DNA of 64,000 bases from Aurantiochytrium sp. KH105. Taxonomy: Eukaryota > Sar > Bigyra > Thraustochytrida > Thraustochytriidae. The stretch is taken from positions 62,001 through 126,000 of the forward strand of contig BGKB01000172.1 in NCBI GenBank assembly GCA_003116975.1. The letters run 5' to 3'. The translations under genes were made by a program, and so were the position numbers. The notes beneath the pieces were generated by a model that made no database searches, was not told the DNA's origin, and saw only the letters and a program-made list of their open reading frames with translations. This document shows, in pieces, positions 37,365 through 47,500 of this stretch (positions within the stretch are counted from its first letter, which is position 1; each line of letters opens with the position of its first letter).

Positions 37365-38402
37365 ATGCTCAACTTGAAGGATATGATGGAGGCGCGCCTC
37401 GAGGCCGGCAAGGGCCAGAGGCAGCCGCAGCAGCAGCTGCAGCAGGCGCAGGTGCAGGCGCAGATGCAGGCACAGTGCGGCGAGAAGCTCGCGGGCGTAC
37501 GCGCGTACTCCGCGCAGAGCGCGGCGTCGACGCTCGCGCCGCTCACGGCCGCCGCCGTGTCCACGGCCGTCGTCATGTACCCCGTTGACGTGATGCGCGC
37601 CCTCACCATGGCATCCGCCGGCACCAAGGAGGGCTTCTCGGTCACTGCGCACTACCAGAAGCACGGCGTCAAGGGCTTCGTCTCCAAGGGCGTGCTCCCC
37701 GAGATCGCAAAGTCCACCGTCATGCGCGTCTCCAAGTTCTTCTTCTTCCCCGTCATCTGCAACAACCTCCACGGCAAGCCGGCCAAGGACTGCTCCGTCG
37801 GCCAAAAGGCCATCGCCGGTGCACTGGCCACCGTCCCCGAGATCATCATGATCAGCCCCCTCGAGGTGGCCAAGATCGGCATGCAGCTCGACCACGAGAA
37901 CAAGTTCAAGAACAACTCGCGCGTCTTCATCCAGGAAATGTACAAGACTCGCGGCGTCGGTGGCCTCTACGTTGGCTGGGCCGGCATGCAGTGGCGTCAG
38001 TGCTTCTGGACCGGCACCTTCTTTGCCACCCTTCAGTGGTGGAAGAACACTGTCGAGCCCCCAATGGTCAACGTTGGCGTGCCCAATGCCGTTGCCACCC
38101 TCGTCGCCGGCTTCCTCGCCGGTTTCTTTGCCACCTTCCCCAACGCCCCCGGTGATGTCGTGCGCAGTGTTGTGCAGAAGCGCGTCTTCGCAGATCCTAC
38201 CCGCCCCGCCTATGGCATCTCACCTGCTGGCGTCGCCGAGCACATTACCGTCGCCAAGGAGATTGTGGCTTCTAGTGGCATCCGCGGTCTCTATTCTGGT
38301 CTTGGCTTCAAGGCCATGCACCTCGGTGGCTCTGGTGCGCTCATGGCTGTCCTCGTGCCCTTTTTCAGCAACGTCATGGGCATCAACTACGGCGGCGTGT
38401 AA
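37365..38402 (+). CDS. Mitochondrial carrier family (SLC25) protein
   Basis: 345 residues with three carrier repeats of about 100 residues, each holding a PxD/E-xx-K/R signature: YPVDVMRALTM (about 69-79), SPLEVAKIGMQ (about 165-175) and APGDVVRSVVQKR (about 260-272). The matching GxxGLYxGW/L-type elements are GVGGLYVGWAGM and GIRGLYSGLGFK. Family members move metabolites across the inner mitochondrial membrane. The third signature has Gly in place of a bulky residue, and the first matrix loop is rather short. The N-terminus is Gln-rich (QRQPQQQLQQAQ) and unlike most carriers. Substrate cannot be assigned from the motifs seen. The coding sequence has strong C-ending codon bias, which suggests high expression. 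Confidence 0.9.
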   Translation: MLNLKDMMEARLEAGKGQRQPQQQLQQAQVQAQMQAQCGEKLAGVRAYSAQSAASTLAPLTAAAVSTAVVMYPVDVMRALTMASAGTKEGFSVTAHYQKHGVKGFVSKGVLPEIAKSTVMRVSKFFFFPVICNNLHGKPAKDCSVGQKAIAGALATVPEIIMISPLEVAKIGMQLDHENKFKNNSRVFIQEMYKTRGVGGLYVGWAGMQWRQCFWTGTFFATLQWWKNTVEPPMVNVGVPNAVATLVAGFLAGFFATFPNAPGDVVRSVVQKRVFADPTRPAYGISPAGVAEHITVAKEIVASSGIRGLYSGLGFKAMHLGGSGALMAVLVPFFSNVMGINYGGV

Positions 38403-38989
38403 TCACTTTAAACATAAGAACGCGACTCTACACACGTCGCTACATTATTTCGTACGTGCATCAACCTCGTTCGGCGCTTGATCCTTTTTTCTGTCGCCCG
38501 GCCTTTGAACTTGGTCTTTGCTTTGTGTTGCATTGCACAAAAGTATGTATACTCATGCGAGGCATGACCGCAGCCCTTTGCAATTGCCCTCGACACAAAG
38601 GACACCGAAATGACAGCTCCCGATCGGGTCTCCGCTTGCGAGACTTCTTGCTCCTCTCGATTTCTTACCTTGCCCCTTCCTCTTCGTCACACATCAGCTC
38701 TACCTACCCCGTGGTCCCCATTGCGAGCCCAGTGCATGCATGTTTGTATGAATGTATAGAATGTTGCATGACTTTTCATCCTATCCGTTGAACCTTGCCC
38801 GCGACCCCTGACCACGACGACTTAGGTTTTTTTCACGACGAGGCAGTCAGGGAGGGAGTATAAAAGACTGCGGCAGGCGCCGGCGGGCGCAGCAAAGGTC
38901 GACGTCGCAGGACGTGCTGACGTGCACGTCCACGTTCGCGCACCTGCGGCCGAAAACGCTCGAGGCTGGCCGTCTCGAAGTAGCCAAGC
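38403..38989. promoter_or_regulatory. Tandem intergenic region, carrier 3' UTR to giant-gene promoter
   Basis: 587 bp. The first 400 bp are AT-rich (carrier 3' flank). The last 130 bp are GC-rich with a TATAAAAG. Confidence 0.5.
38859..38866 (+). promoter_or_regulatory. Candidate TATA box
   Basis: TATAAAAG in a GGGAGGGAG context, 124 bp before the ATG at 38990. The match is perfect, but transcription starts are unknown. Confidence 0.45.
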
Positions 38990-41900
38990 ATGCCGTCGCG
39001 CAAACGCAACATCGTGGCCAGGGTCGACCGCGAGTACCTCCTGCAGCAGGCGCTGGGGGAGCAGCTCGCGTACAGACTCGTACCTGGTCCCGAGTCCTTT
39101 CCACCCGACATCCTCGAGGCCCTCGATGCCTACGTTCATGTTGGCGATGGCGATGAGGAAATCGAAAAGGCGCCTCTGCTCGTTGGCGCCCCACCCGGCG
39201 CAGGAAAGTCTTCCCTTGCCGCTTACTTTGAACGAGATTTGCGCCAGAAAATGATTGCAACGCAGGAAAAGAGCGCTCAGGACGCCTCAGAAGAGGTCGT
39301 CGTCGTCAAAACTGCAACCACGGATCCGGAAAAATCCCGCGCGCAAACTTGTGCTTCGCAGGAACTTGTCAAAGCCTTTTACGTCGGCAGCTCTACTTCA
39401 AGCCAGCGTCTCCCATTGCTTTTGCAAGCCATAAACTTTGAGCTTGCGCGCGCATTCGATCTTGAAAGTACAGAAACCTCAGAAGACGAGGGCGTCCTCT
39501 TATCAAGTCTTCAGACACTCATCCGTCAGGCGGCGCGCAAGGCCAAACGAATCGTGCTCGTCGTAGACGCCGTCGACAGACTCGAAAGTACGCTTGGCAA
39601 CGATGGGACAGCTCTTCAATGGCTTCCCAATGCTCTTCCAGCAAATGTCCGCGTCATTCTCTTTGCAAGAGTGCAGGACCCGCGCCCCTTTTCTGCTTCA
39701 GGGGGCGCTCACCGTCTGGCTCATCTCAAGGAACTCGATGAAGAGGAGGAAAAGATCGAGAACCCAGAAACACAGGAGGATCCTGTTGCAAAAGGCGATT
39801 CGCAAGATACGGCATGCACCGCCACAGTGGGAGCGAGATCTTCCACTTCGCCACGGCCCCTCTCGGAACCGCTTGGGACCTACAGCGACCTCAATATCCA
39901 GCAAATGTACGGAGATAATACTGCCAGCGACGATGAGGCCAATCTCGCGCGGGTTACCCGCAAAAAAGGCATCGAGTTTGCCTTTTTTGACAACGCTCCA
40001 AGCGAGGAGCGCGCCGCATCAATAATCGAGGCTTTCATCAAGTGGACAGCCCAGCGCGCCCTCGAAGCACAAAACCCCGATATTTGCGACAAGGGAACCT
40101 CAACTAAACCAATCGCCACGGCACCACGAGCGCTATCCATTCTCGGAACTCACGTTGCCCATTTGGCTGTGTTTGCATCCAAAGTCGGCTCGATCGGCGC
40201 CCTCTTTGTGGCCTTGCGGGCAATTCACTTGGCCGCGCAGCTTAGTTACGATGTTCACGATTTGGTGAAAAAGATTTGTGCTGTTCAACGCAGTCCTAGA
40301 AGCGGTATCGTGTCTGCTGTCGTGGAGACACTCATGCACTTTTTCGCACGAGGAAACTATCCGACTCGCATTTCCGTGACAGCGGCCTGGGAGGCTGCGC
40401 AACAAAGTGCGTGCATCACCGAAGTTCTACGTCCCAGCTCTGCCGACAAGAAACCACTCCCATCCCCGCGCGAGCTCGCGCAGTGGCGCGAGCTCCACAG
40501 TATCCTCACCACGGGTCAGGGTCTCTTGGATGATGATGAAGCTGAGAACGGTGATCTTTGGCGCGAAAGCAAGAGCGAGGGAGGCGACAACAACGATCAA
40601 GACAACGACGATGACGACGGATCTGCGTACAGCGAAGACGAGTTCGAGGACGAGGAACCCGCTAAAACGGAGGAAACGAAAGAAGAATGTGCGACAGAGG
40701 CAAAGGGCGCCAGCCTCAATGCGAGTGAAGTCGATGAGACCTTGCGTGAAATGCAAAAGTTTCCCGTGCACCTTCTCGGCGGCGCGAAACGTGAGCCACT
40801 CGGGGACTGGCTCTACAAGGCGTTGGGATACATTTGCGCATCCCGTTATGGTCTGACGCTCGAGGAAGTCAGCGACACCCTTGACGAAGCATGTCGAAAG
40901 GATCTCGAGGCTGCCGAAGACACGGACTCGTTTCAAGAGCCGGTATTGAAAATGGCAGATGATTCTCTGGAAGACTGGCTGCTCAATGAAACCATGCCAG
41001 AAGAGGAAGAAGCCGAAGCGCCTGCTTCCATTGTCCCCGAAAATGTAAAGGAACAGCTCAAGGCGGTCTTGCCCTGTTTTACAATCACAGCATCAGATGG
41101 GCTTTTTTCGGTTGTACCAGCAGACAGACCCACACATCTCGCCGTTACCCGGGTCGTACTCAGCAGTCCAGACTACGCGCCAACTGTGGCCCATGTGGAA
41201 AAGATTCACAAAACGCTCGAGCGCAGACTCTATGGCAAGCTCAAGTCCGAATTCGATGAAGAAAGCTCCTATCTTGAGCCTTCGAGTCCACAGTCTCCTT
41301 CACGACCGCAGACAACGTCAACTTCGAGCCCCAAACGCAAACCTCGTCCCTGCGAGGAAGACTATGCGCGCAAGGACTCGTGTTCCTGGGAGGTCAACAA
41401 CCTCTCTGCAAGATGGCGCCTCGTCCTCGTCCAGGTGCTTTCTGCCAAGCAGAAAAGGCCGTCTGCGGATGCATCAGCGCCCAGTTTGGCTCGCCCCGAT
41501 CAACGATTCGTCGAGGAGTACCCGTGGCTTTTGGCGTCAAATGGACGCTGGGTCGGCTTGCTCAATGCAATAGCCGATCTTTATACCTTTCGCGCGCTCT
41601 GGGACGCAACGCCTGTGCTGCGAAGTGACCTGCTTCAATACTGGAAAGATCTTTCAAGCTCGGCAATGCGGGCCGCAGACAGTTCGCTCGACCCCATGGC
41701 TGCGGACGCAAGCGATGGCGATTCCAGCCAAGACGATACTACGGATGACGGTCTTCCTACAGATGCGAGCGACGGAAAATCTCCCGTCCTTGGACCAAGC
41801 GAGAGTCTTCCGGGTCAAAGTTTTGGATTGGTGCCTCCTTTTGGACCCGGAGACGATGAGGCCGACGCCCCCGCCAAGTGCTGGCTCAAGTGCGATCCCG

Positions 41901-44449
41901 TGGAGCATTACACTCGTGCCGTAGAGATCGAACAAGGCCGAGCTCGAGGCCACGTTGATCGCATCCGCGCGCTGGCAACGGCCATCATGGAAATCTGCGA
42001 GTTTCTGTACGCCTTTGGCCATCTCGAGGTCTCTGCTCCAGACTATTTACATCCGCCACTGCGTGAATCTCGCGTTGCCTTGCTCGACGTCGAACTTCCG
42101 CACGGCGGACCGAGCACCTCGGACGAGTCTGCCAAAGACAAGCACATTCGCGAGCATGGATGGAAGCTCGATGTCGAATCGACCGGCGCAAAACTTGCGT
42201 TAGCTCGGTCAATGCGCGAGGAGATGATGAATGAACAGCATTTAGCGCAGCGCACGCAGGCGATCTCCAAGGTTTCTGATGTGGATGAGAAGCAAAAGCT
42301 CTTGTCTATGCAAAGGAAGCAGAGTCAGTTTTTTCGCTTTCGTATCGAGCAGCAAGAACGTTTCCAGGCCAAGCATGCAAAACAACGCGCAAGCGAAGGC
42401 GATCGTTTCCGCGGTAATACCTATGGCGAGAACTATTATTCCTACCAGCGATGGGTCTGGATTCACTTTCCGTGGATGGCGCTTTACCACGCGTATGCAG
42501 CCTTGGCCCATGCGGGCGGTCCCGGTGACATCGACCCACCGCCCATGCCGGCGGACGTTTTTTGGCTGAGAAAGAAGAAGGATCCCAAAAGCGACCGTCC
42601 ACCACCTCCCAAGCGACTAACTAAGTCCAAGATCACCTTGCCCGCGTGTCTGACGCAGTCGACGCCAAGCTTGCCGTCGTTGGGCTCACCTACTGTGGGC
42701 GTGGGCATGGGCATGGGTACGACCTTGACGGTGAAAACGGGCGACTCATCGTTGTTGCAGCAAGGTTTTGGGCCTTCGCACCACGTAGCTCAGCGTCTTC
42801 CTCCCAATGAGGTGCCTTATTCGTCACCTTCGGTCCGTACGCTTCGCCACGGGACGCGCTTCCCGACCTTTGAAATGATGCAGCGCGAGCGTCCAAGTAC
42901 GGACAAGATGGCGTTTTTCAACGGTGGATTTGTGGATCCGGAGGCGATCAAGGCAGCTCAAGAGGGGCGGGTCTTGCGGGCTGCCAAATCCAAGCCCGAT
43001 CAGCGCGATGTTGGGAGCGTTTTGTCGCAGATGCGAGCGAGTCTTCCCGCTCATCTTCGCTCGTACCCGACAACGGAGCAGGAGGCGCGCGTTGCAGAGA
43101 TGAATGGCATGTTGGCCGACTTTCGCAAGACCCTCGACGATTTGCACTTTGAGGCCAATCGTAAAGAGGACGACCTCGAGGCGCTCATGCAGCAGGTTTA
43201 CGAACGCATCGAGCTCGACCGGTACACGGAAACTTGCATTCGAGAGGGCGAGCAGACGATCTCGCAGCTTACAAATGATGTCACTGCCACAACGCATGCC
43301 ATTGCTCGTGAAGAGACTGTCCTTGTCGCTCTGAAGCGTATCGCCAAGACTTGCGAAAAGTATCCTGCACATGACGAAAAGCACGTTTTGCAAATGGAAG
43401 GTCTTCTCGAAAGTATGCGCGAAGACCGCATTTCGCTCACAAAAGATCTCGATGAGGTGCATTTATTTTTGCGACGCGCGCGCGAGCAAGAGCAGCCTGC
43501 AATCGAAACGGCTCTCGATCTGCGTCGGGAAAAACATAACGAGGTCCTGAACAAGTTATTCCAGTGGCGCGAAAACGAAAGACGTAGCCGCCGAATCAAG
43601 GCCGAACGGGAAGCGCACCGACGCGCGATCATTGCGTCCACTCAGGCGGAACCGATTACGTATGAGATGACCCAACGACGCTGGAAAGAGGCGCACAGGC
43701 AAAAGCTCGTCGAGGAGGTCTTGGAGGGCGACCTCGACGAAGTCCAACACAGCAAGGCGCTGGCCATGAAACGTCACAAGGCCTTTCGCAAGCTGCGCAA
43801 GCTTGCCGGGTCATCTGATGTGCATGAGATTTGCCTCAAGTTCAACGACTCGTGCCAGAAGACGGAGGATCTGCTAGCGCGCCGGCGTCAAGCCTTTCGG
43901 CAAATCAAGGATCTCAAGACGCGTCTCGAGGACTTGCAAAAGGACAGGCAGCGCGTCTGCAAGCGTAAAGCGTCGAAATCGGTGACGATTGGTCTCAAGA
44001 TTGAGGAGTGCTCCAAGCAGTGCGAAGCCGCCGAAGAGCGCTTGCGTGTCACGCGGGAGAATCAGCTCACCTCAGAAGCTCTCGTCGAGCAGGTCAAAGT
44101 CAGCCTGGGGCAGTACAGACGTGGGGCGATTGGCCCGGCTGCGGATGAGGACGGGGAAGCGGACGCGCATGCTGCGGTCGAGGCGCTTCTTGCCGCCTGC
44201 GCCAAAGCTGTGGGTATTCCCAATTTTCGTACCGAGGTGACCAAAGAGGCAGTACAGTCTAAGGTTCGCGAACAGCGCAAGCTTTCCAAGGCGGAGATGG
44301 ACAAACGAACCAAGTTTCTCTTTGGTGCAGCCAATAAGAAACCCGTCTCTCTGCCTCCTCGTATCAGCGTAGACGTTCATCGCGCGATGCGCAAGTCTGT
44401 CCTTGGGCCTCCAACCAGCAATAATTACTCTGATGCAGACCGACGTTAG
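38990..44449 (+). CDS. Giant NACHT-type P-loop protein with outer-dynein-arm docking-like coiled coil
   Basis: 1819 residues, single exon. A STAND/NACHT-type NTPase opens it: VGAPPGAGKSS (65-75) as Walker A, RIVLVVDAVDRLE (187-199) as Walker B, and LPNALPANVRVILFA as the sensor strand, in the style of NPHP3, TEP1 and NWD proteins. Near 600, LGYICASRYGLTLEEVSDTL matches the winged-helix segment after such NTPases. Acidic insertions (DDEAENGD and DNDDDDG) interrupt the middle. From about 1355 to 1710 is a long coiled coil. Within it, AFRKLRKLAGSSDVHEICLKF followed by NDSCQKTEDLLARR (from about 1597) follows the CCDC114/CCDC151 (ODAD) outer-dynein-arm docking pattern. Inference: an axonemal or basal-body protein of the flagellate stage, where NTP state might gate docking. 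Confidence 0.8.
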   Translation: MPSRKRNIVARVDREYLLQQALGEQLAYRLVPGPESFPPDILEALDAYVHVGDGDEEIEKAPLLVGAPPGAGKSSLAAYFERDLRQKMIATQEKSAQDASEEVVVVKTATTDPEKSRAQTCASQELVKAFYVGSSTSSQRLPLLLQAINFELARAFDLESTETSEDEGVLLSSLQTLIRQAARKAKRIVLVVDAVDRLESTLGNDGTALQWLPNALPANVRVILFARVQDPRPFSASGGAHRLAHLKELDEEEEKIENPETQEDPVAKGDSQDTACTATVGARSSTSPRPLSEPLGTYSDLNIQQMYGDNTASDDEANLARVTRKKGIEFAFFDNAPSEERAASIIEAFIKWTAQRALEAQNPDICDKGTSTKPIATAPRALSILGTHVAHLAVFASKVGSIGALFVALRAIHLAAQLSYDVHDLVKKICAVQRSPRSGIVSAVVETLMHFFARGNYPTRISVTAAWEAAQQSACITEVLRPSSADKKPLPSPRELAQWRELHSILTTGQGLLDDDEAENGDLWRESKSEGGDNNDQDNDDDDGSAYSEDEFEDEEPAKTEETKEECATEAKGASLNASEVDETLREMQKFPVHLLGGAKREPLGDWLYKALGYICASRYGLTLEEVSDTLDEACRKDLEAAEDTDSFQEPVLKMADDSLEDWLLNETMPEEEEAEAPASIVPENVKEQLKAVLPCFTITASDGLFSVVPADRPTHLAVTRVVLSSPDYAPTVAHVEKIHKTLERRLYGKLKSEFDEESSYLEPSSPQSPSRPQTTSTSSPKRKPRPCEEDYARKDSCSWEVNNLSARWRLVLVQVLSAKQKRPSADASAPSLARPDQRFVEEYPWLLASNGRWVGLLNAIADLYTFRALWDATPVLRSDLLQYWKDLSSSAMRAADSSLDPMAADASDGDSSQDDTTDDGLPTDASDGKSPVLGPSESLPGQSFGLVPPFGPGDDEADAPAKCWLKCDPVEHYTRAVEIEQGRARGHVDRIRALATAIMEICEFLYAFGHLEVSAPDYLHPPLRESRVALLDVELPHGGPSTSDESAKDKHIREHGWKLDVESTGAKLALARSMREEMMNEQHLAQRTQAISKVSDVDEKQKLLSMQRKQSQFFRFRIEQQERFQAKHAKQRASEGDRFRGNTYGENYYSYQRWVWIHFPWMALYHAYAALAHAGGPGDIDPPPMPADVFWLRKKKDPKSDRPPPPKRLTKSKITLPACLTQSTPSLPSLGSPTVGVGMGMGTTLTVKTGDSSLLQQGFGPSHHVAQRLPPNEVPYSSPSVRTLRHGTRFPTFEMMQRERPSTDKMAFFNGGFVDPEAIKAAQEGRVLRAAKSKPDQRDVGSVLSQMRASLPAHLRSYPTTEQEARVAEMNGMLADFRKTLDDLHFEANRKEDDLEALMQQVYERIELDRYTETCIREGEQTISQLTNDVTATTHAIAREETVLVALKRIAKTCEKYPAHDEKHVLQMEGLLESMREDRISLTKDLDEVHLFLRRAREQEQPAIETALDLRREKHNEVLNKLFQWRENERRSRRIKAEREAHRRAIIASTQAEPITYEMTQRRWKEAHRQKLVEEVLEGDLDEVQHSKALAMKRHKAFRKLRKLAGSSDVHEICLKFNDSCQKTEDLLARRRQAFRQIKDLKTRLEDLQKDRQRVCKRKASKSVTIGLKIEECSKQCEAAEERLRVTRENQLTSEALVEQVKVSLGQYRRGAIGPAADEDGEADAHAAVEALLAACAKAVGIPNFRTEVTKEAVQSKVREQRKLSKAEMDKRTKFLFGAANKKPVSLPPRISVDVHRAMRKSVLGPPTSNNYSDADRR

Positions 44450-44597
44450 ACCCCTCGTTCCACCCATAAGTTGTAAGCTATCTTCGTGAATTGAAGCAAA
44501 AACCCAATGTCGCGTGCAAAGATCAAGATCAGGATCAAGATCAAGAGAAAAAAATGTTTTGGGTTTACTACACATGACTTTTGGGAACGGTCGCTTT

Positions 44598-47500
44598 TCA
44601 TGCATTGCCGCCCGTCGCATCCGCCACGCGCAGTGCAGCATGACTTTGCTCGATTCGATCCGCCATGGCATCAATGGCACTAAGAATGCCCTTGAGTGCC
44701 CTAGCATGAAGTCCACAGGTAAAATCGACGTGGCCGCAATGGTCAATGCTCTCGATTGTCACATCAACCCCATGCTCTTTCATTGCGTCATGATGGCGGA
44801 GGATGTTGGTCGGGCCGATGAGACGGTCCCCGCGACCCGCAATGAGGTGCACGGGAATGTCGATAAGATGATACATGGAGGTGAACTCGGGCGGCTCGGG
44901 CGAGCCGTAGTGCTCCATGTTGCCACCTTTGTACGAGGTGTAGTGCCGAGGATATGCGGTCGGCTCGTAATCAAAGGCGCGGAACTCCTTGGATGCAATG
45001 AATTGACGAAGATGCACAAAGGCCTTGGTCGACGTGCCACAAGTGAGAACATTGTAGGTGAGCTGCTGCACGGCGGAAAAGGGTCCCCGACGCGGCTGCT
45101 TTCGGTCGCCACCAATACCGTAAATGAGCACGAGCGAGATGATATCCTCAAGCGCTGGTACACTGAGTTTGATATCGTGTACAAACTTGACGGCAGCGCG
45201 AGTGAGAGCGTCTGTGGGGAGACGCAGCGAGTGAAGCATGCGTGCCAGCGTCACATCGACAAGACGGCCGCCAACTTGCGCATACAGGGGGGACTCGACG
45301 TGGATGCCGGCGGGCGAAACAAGCACCATGCCATCCAAATGGTGGCGCTCGTTACGCAGACGCTTGTGAATGACGTACATGATCATGGCCGCTCCACCCA
45401 TGGAGTGCGCGACGGCGGTGATTCGAGGACGTTCGATGGCGGCGGCACCCTTTTTCAGTGTGACGGCCTCCATTTGCTTGGTACGCATGATAATCTTGAT
45501 AAAGGCAGGGATGTCCATGAATGCGTGCTCGTTGATGGAAAAGTTCCAAAACTCGTCGTCGGTGATGTCGGGCTTGACGTGGCGGCGCGCGCCGTCGCCT
45601 CCTGCACCGCGAAAGTTGCCGAGAAAGACGTCGTAACCCTCGTCGTGCGCACGGTAGGCAAGTGCGTTATCGGCGCCATTTGCGACCCACGCAAAGCTGC
45701 TGTCCATGACGCCGTGCTGCATGTACAGAACCTTGCGCGAGCCGGGGTTAGGAAGACGCTCCAGCCGCAGGATGTAGCCATCGTCTGTGCAGACAAAGAT
45801 CTCCTGATAAGGGTATCCCTGGCGACGCACAATCTCGCCAACACCTTTGAGCTCGTCGACGTTTTCCAAGTGCACGAACCGACGCGTGGCCGACTCGAGA
45901 AAGGAAAAAGGTTTGAGGGCGAGATGTGTGAGTCGGCGTGCCGACCGAGCAACGAGACGGCGTGGGGACTGCAGGGTGGCCACTCCGACTGCTGAAGAGA
46001 GAATCTTTTGCCGGAGGCTAAGCTCGGTGTTATCGGCAGTATTGCAGGGCTCAGGAGCTCGAACGCGGCCGCGTTGCCCAGGCGGGAGGCGTCGCTGGGA
46101 TTTGGCCGCGCGGCGGCGCTTTTGACGGCGCGCGTGGACCCGGGCCGTTAATTCCGCGTTTGAAGACGCGATGGAAGCCTCGTCGCGAGTGGACTCCCTC
46201 CAGGCCATGAGACTTTGACGTTGCAGGAGCGCACTGCGCGTTCCGTCTCGCTTGATACGACGCACAAAGTCTCGAGCTGCGAAGAAGCTGAGGTCGACCC
46301 GTTCAAGGAGGAACATTTCAATGTCTTCAAAGAGACCCGTCTGTCGCGTGGCCGAATTCGGAACAGGTTCGGCCGAGATGACCTTGCGACTATTTCGCCA
46401 GCTCCCAATGGCGTCCTTGAGGCTGCCAAAGCTGTTGAGAGACATTTTGCGAAGACTGCTGCGCAGACTGCGGATCGGCTGTCGCTGGGTGCGATCAAAG
46501 GGTGTAATGGGCGGCGTCATGAAAAAGGGAGGCGGTGACCCGGATGGAGTGATGGTCTCCATGGGCCACATGTTTGGTGTCTCGGGACTAATGAATTGGC
46601 CGGCAGTCTGCGAAGATCCCGTGTTGCTTCCGGCACCATTGAAAGCGTGTTCGCGGCCCGAGGAGCTGTACAAAAGAGACGACGCAAGATTGATGGGGCT
46701 CGCTAGTCGATTGCCCAGGGCGCGCACCGTGACGCGAATGGAACTAGGGTCAGTGAACGTCCGCGGGGGTTGCGCGGCGATTGCGGTATCTGCTTGAACT
46801 CCTCCTCCTTCGTTGTTGTTGGAGTCGTTCTGGTCTCCTTCGTCCTCGTCTTCATGCGCTTCCTCATTCGCTTCGTCGATTCGTGCATCGGACGACAATG
46901 CTGATGTGTGACTTGCGCGAGAAAGAGGACGAGGCCCTCCGAAGCCAATTCCGTGAAGCAGCGGGGGCGAAGCCAAATGTCCATTGTTGAAGTGGTCTCC
47001 AGCAGGGCCCGAGAGACTCGCAGGGCTCGGCGTAGAGCTCATTTCTGAGTACGCACCTGGCGTGCTGGGATCTCCGTCATTAGAGTTGGTATGCTCGTCC
47101 TCATGGTCGTCTTCATTGCTTTCGGGAGCTCGTCCTCCTCGCCCTTCTTGTCCTTCTTCTTCTTCTTGTCCTTCTTCCTCCTCCTGGTGGTCTTCGAGGG
47201 CGCCTTCATCATCGCTCGTATTGCTGAAAAAGCTCATGTTGCGGTTAAGCTTAAACTCTGAGGGCATCGAGGCGGTCAAGGATGTCGCGGGGCGGCCGTT
47301 GTTGCCAGAGGCGGCTTGCGCCACGGCTGCAGCGTTGTGGTCAAGGTCGTCAAAGAGGGCGGCAAAAGTTTCACTCGAGAGATCGCGCGCCCCGATCTCC
47401 CCGGCAAAAGCCTGCAGCTTGCGCTGTTGCTCGCGAGAAGCAAGACGGAGTTCTTCGCGCTGGATCGCAGACTCGTAGTGCAAACTATTGGTGCTGCTAT

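Noticed and set aside
44514-45995. 493-codon plus-strand frame antisense to the acid lipase
   Set aside because: It mirrors the conserved hydrolase domain and shows no motif of its own.
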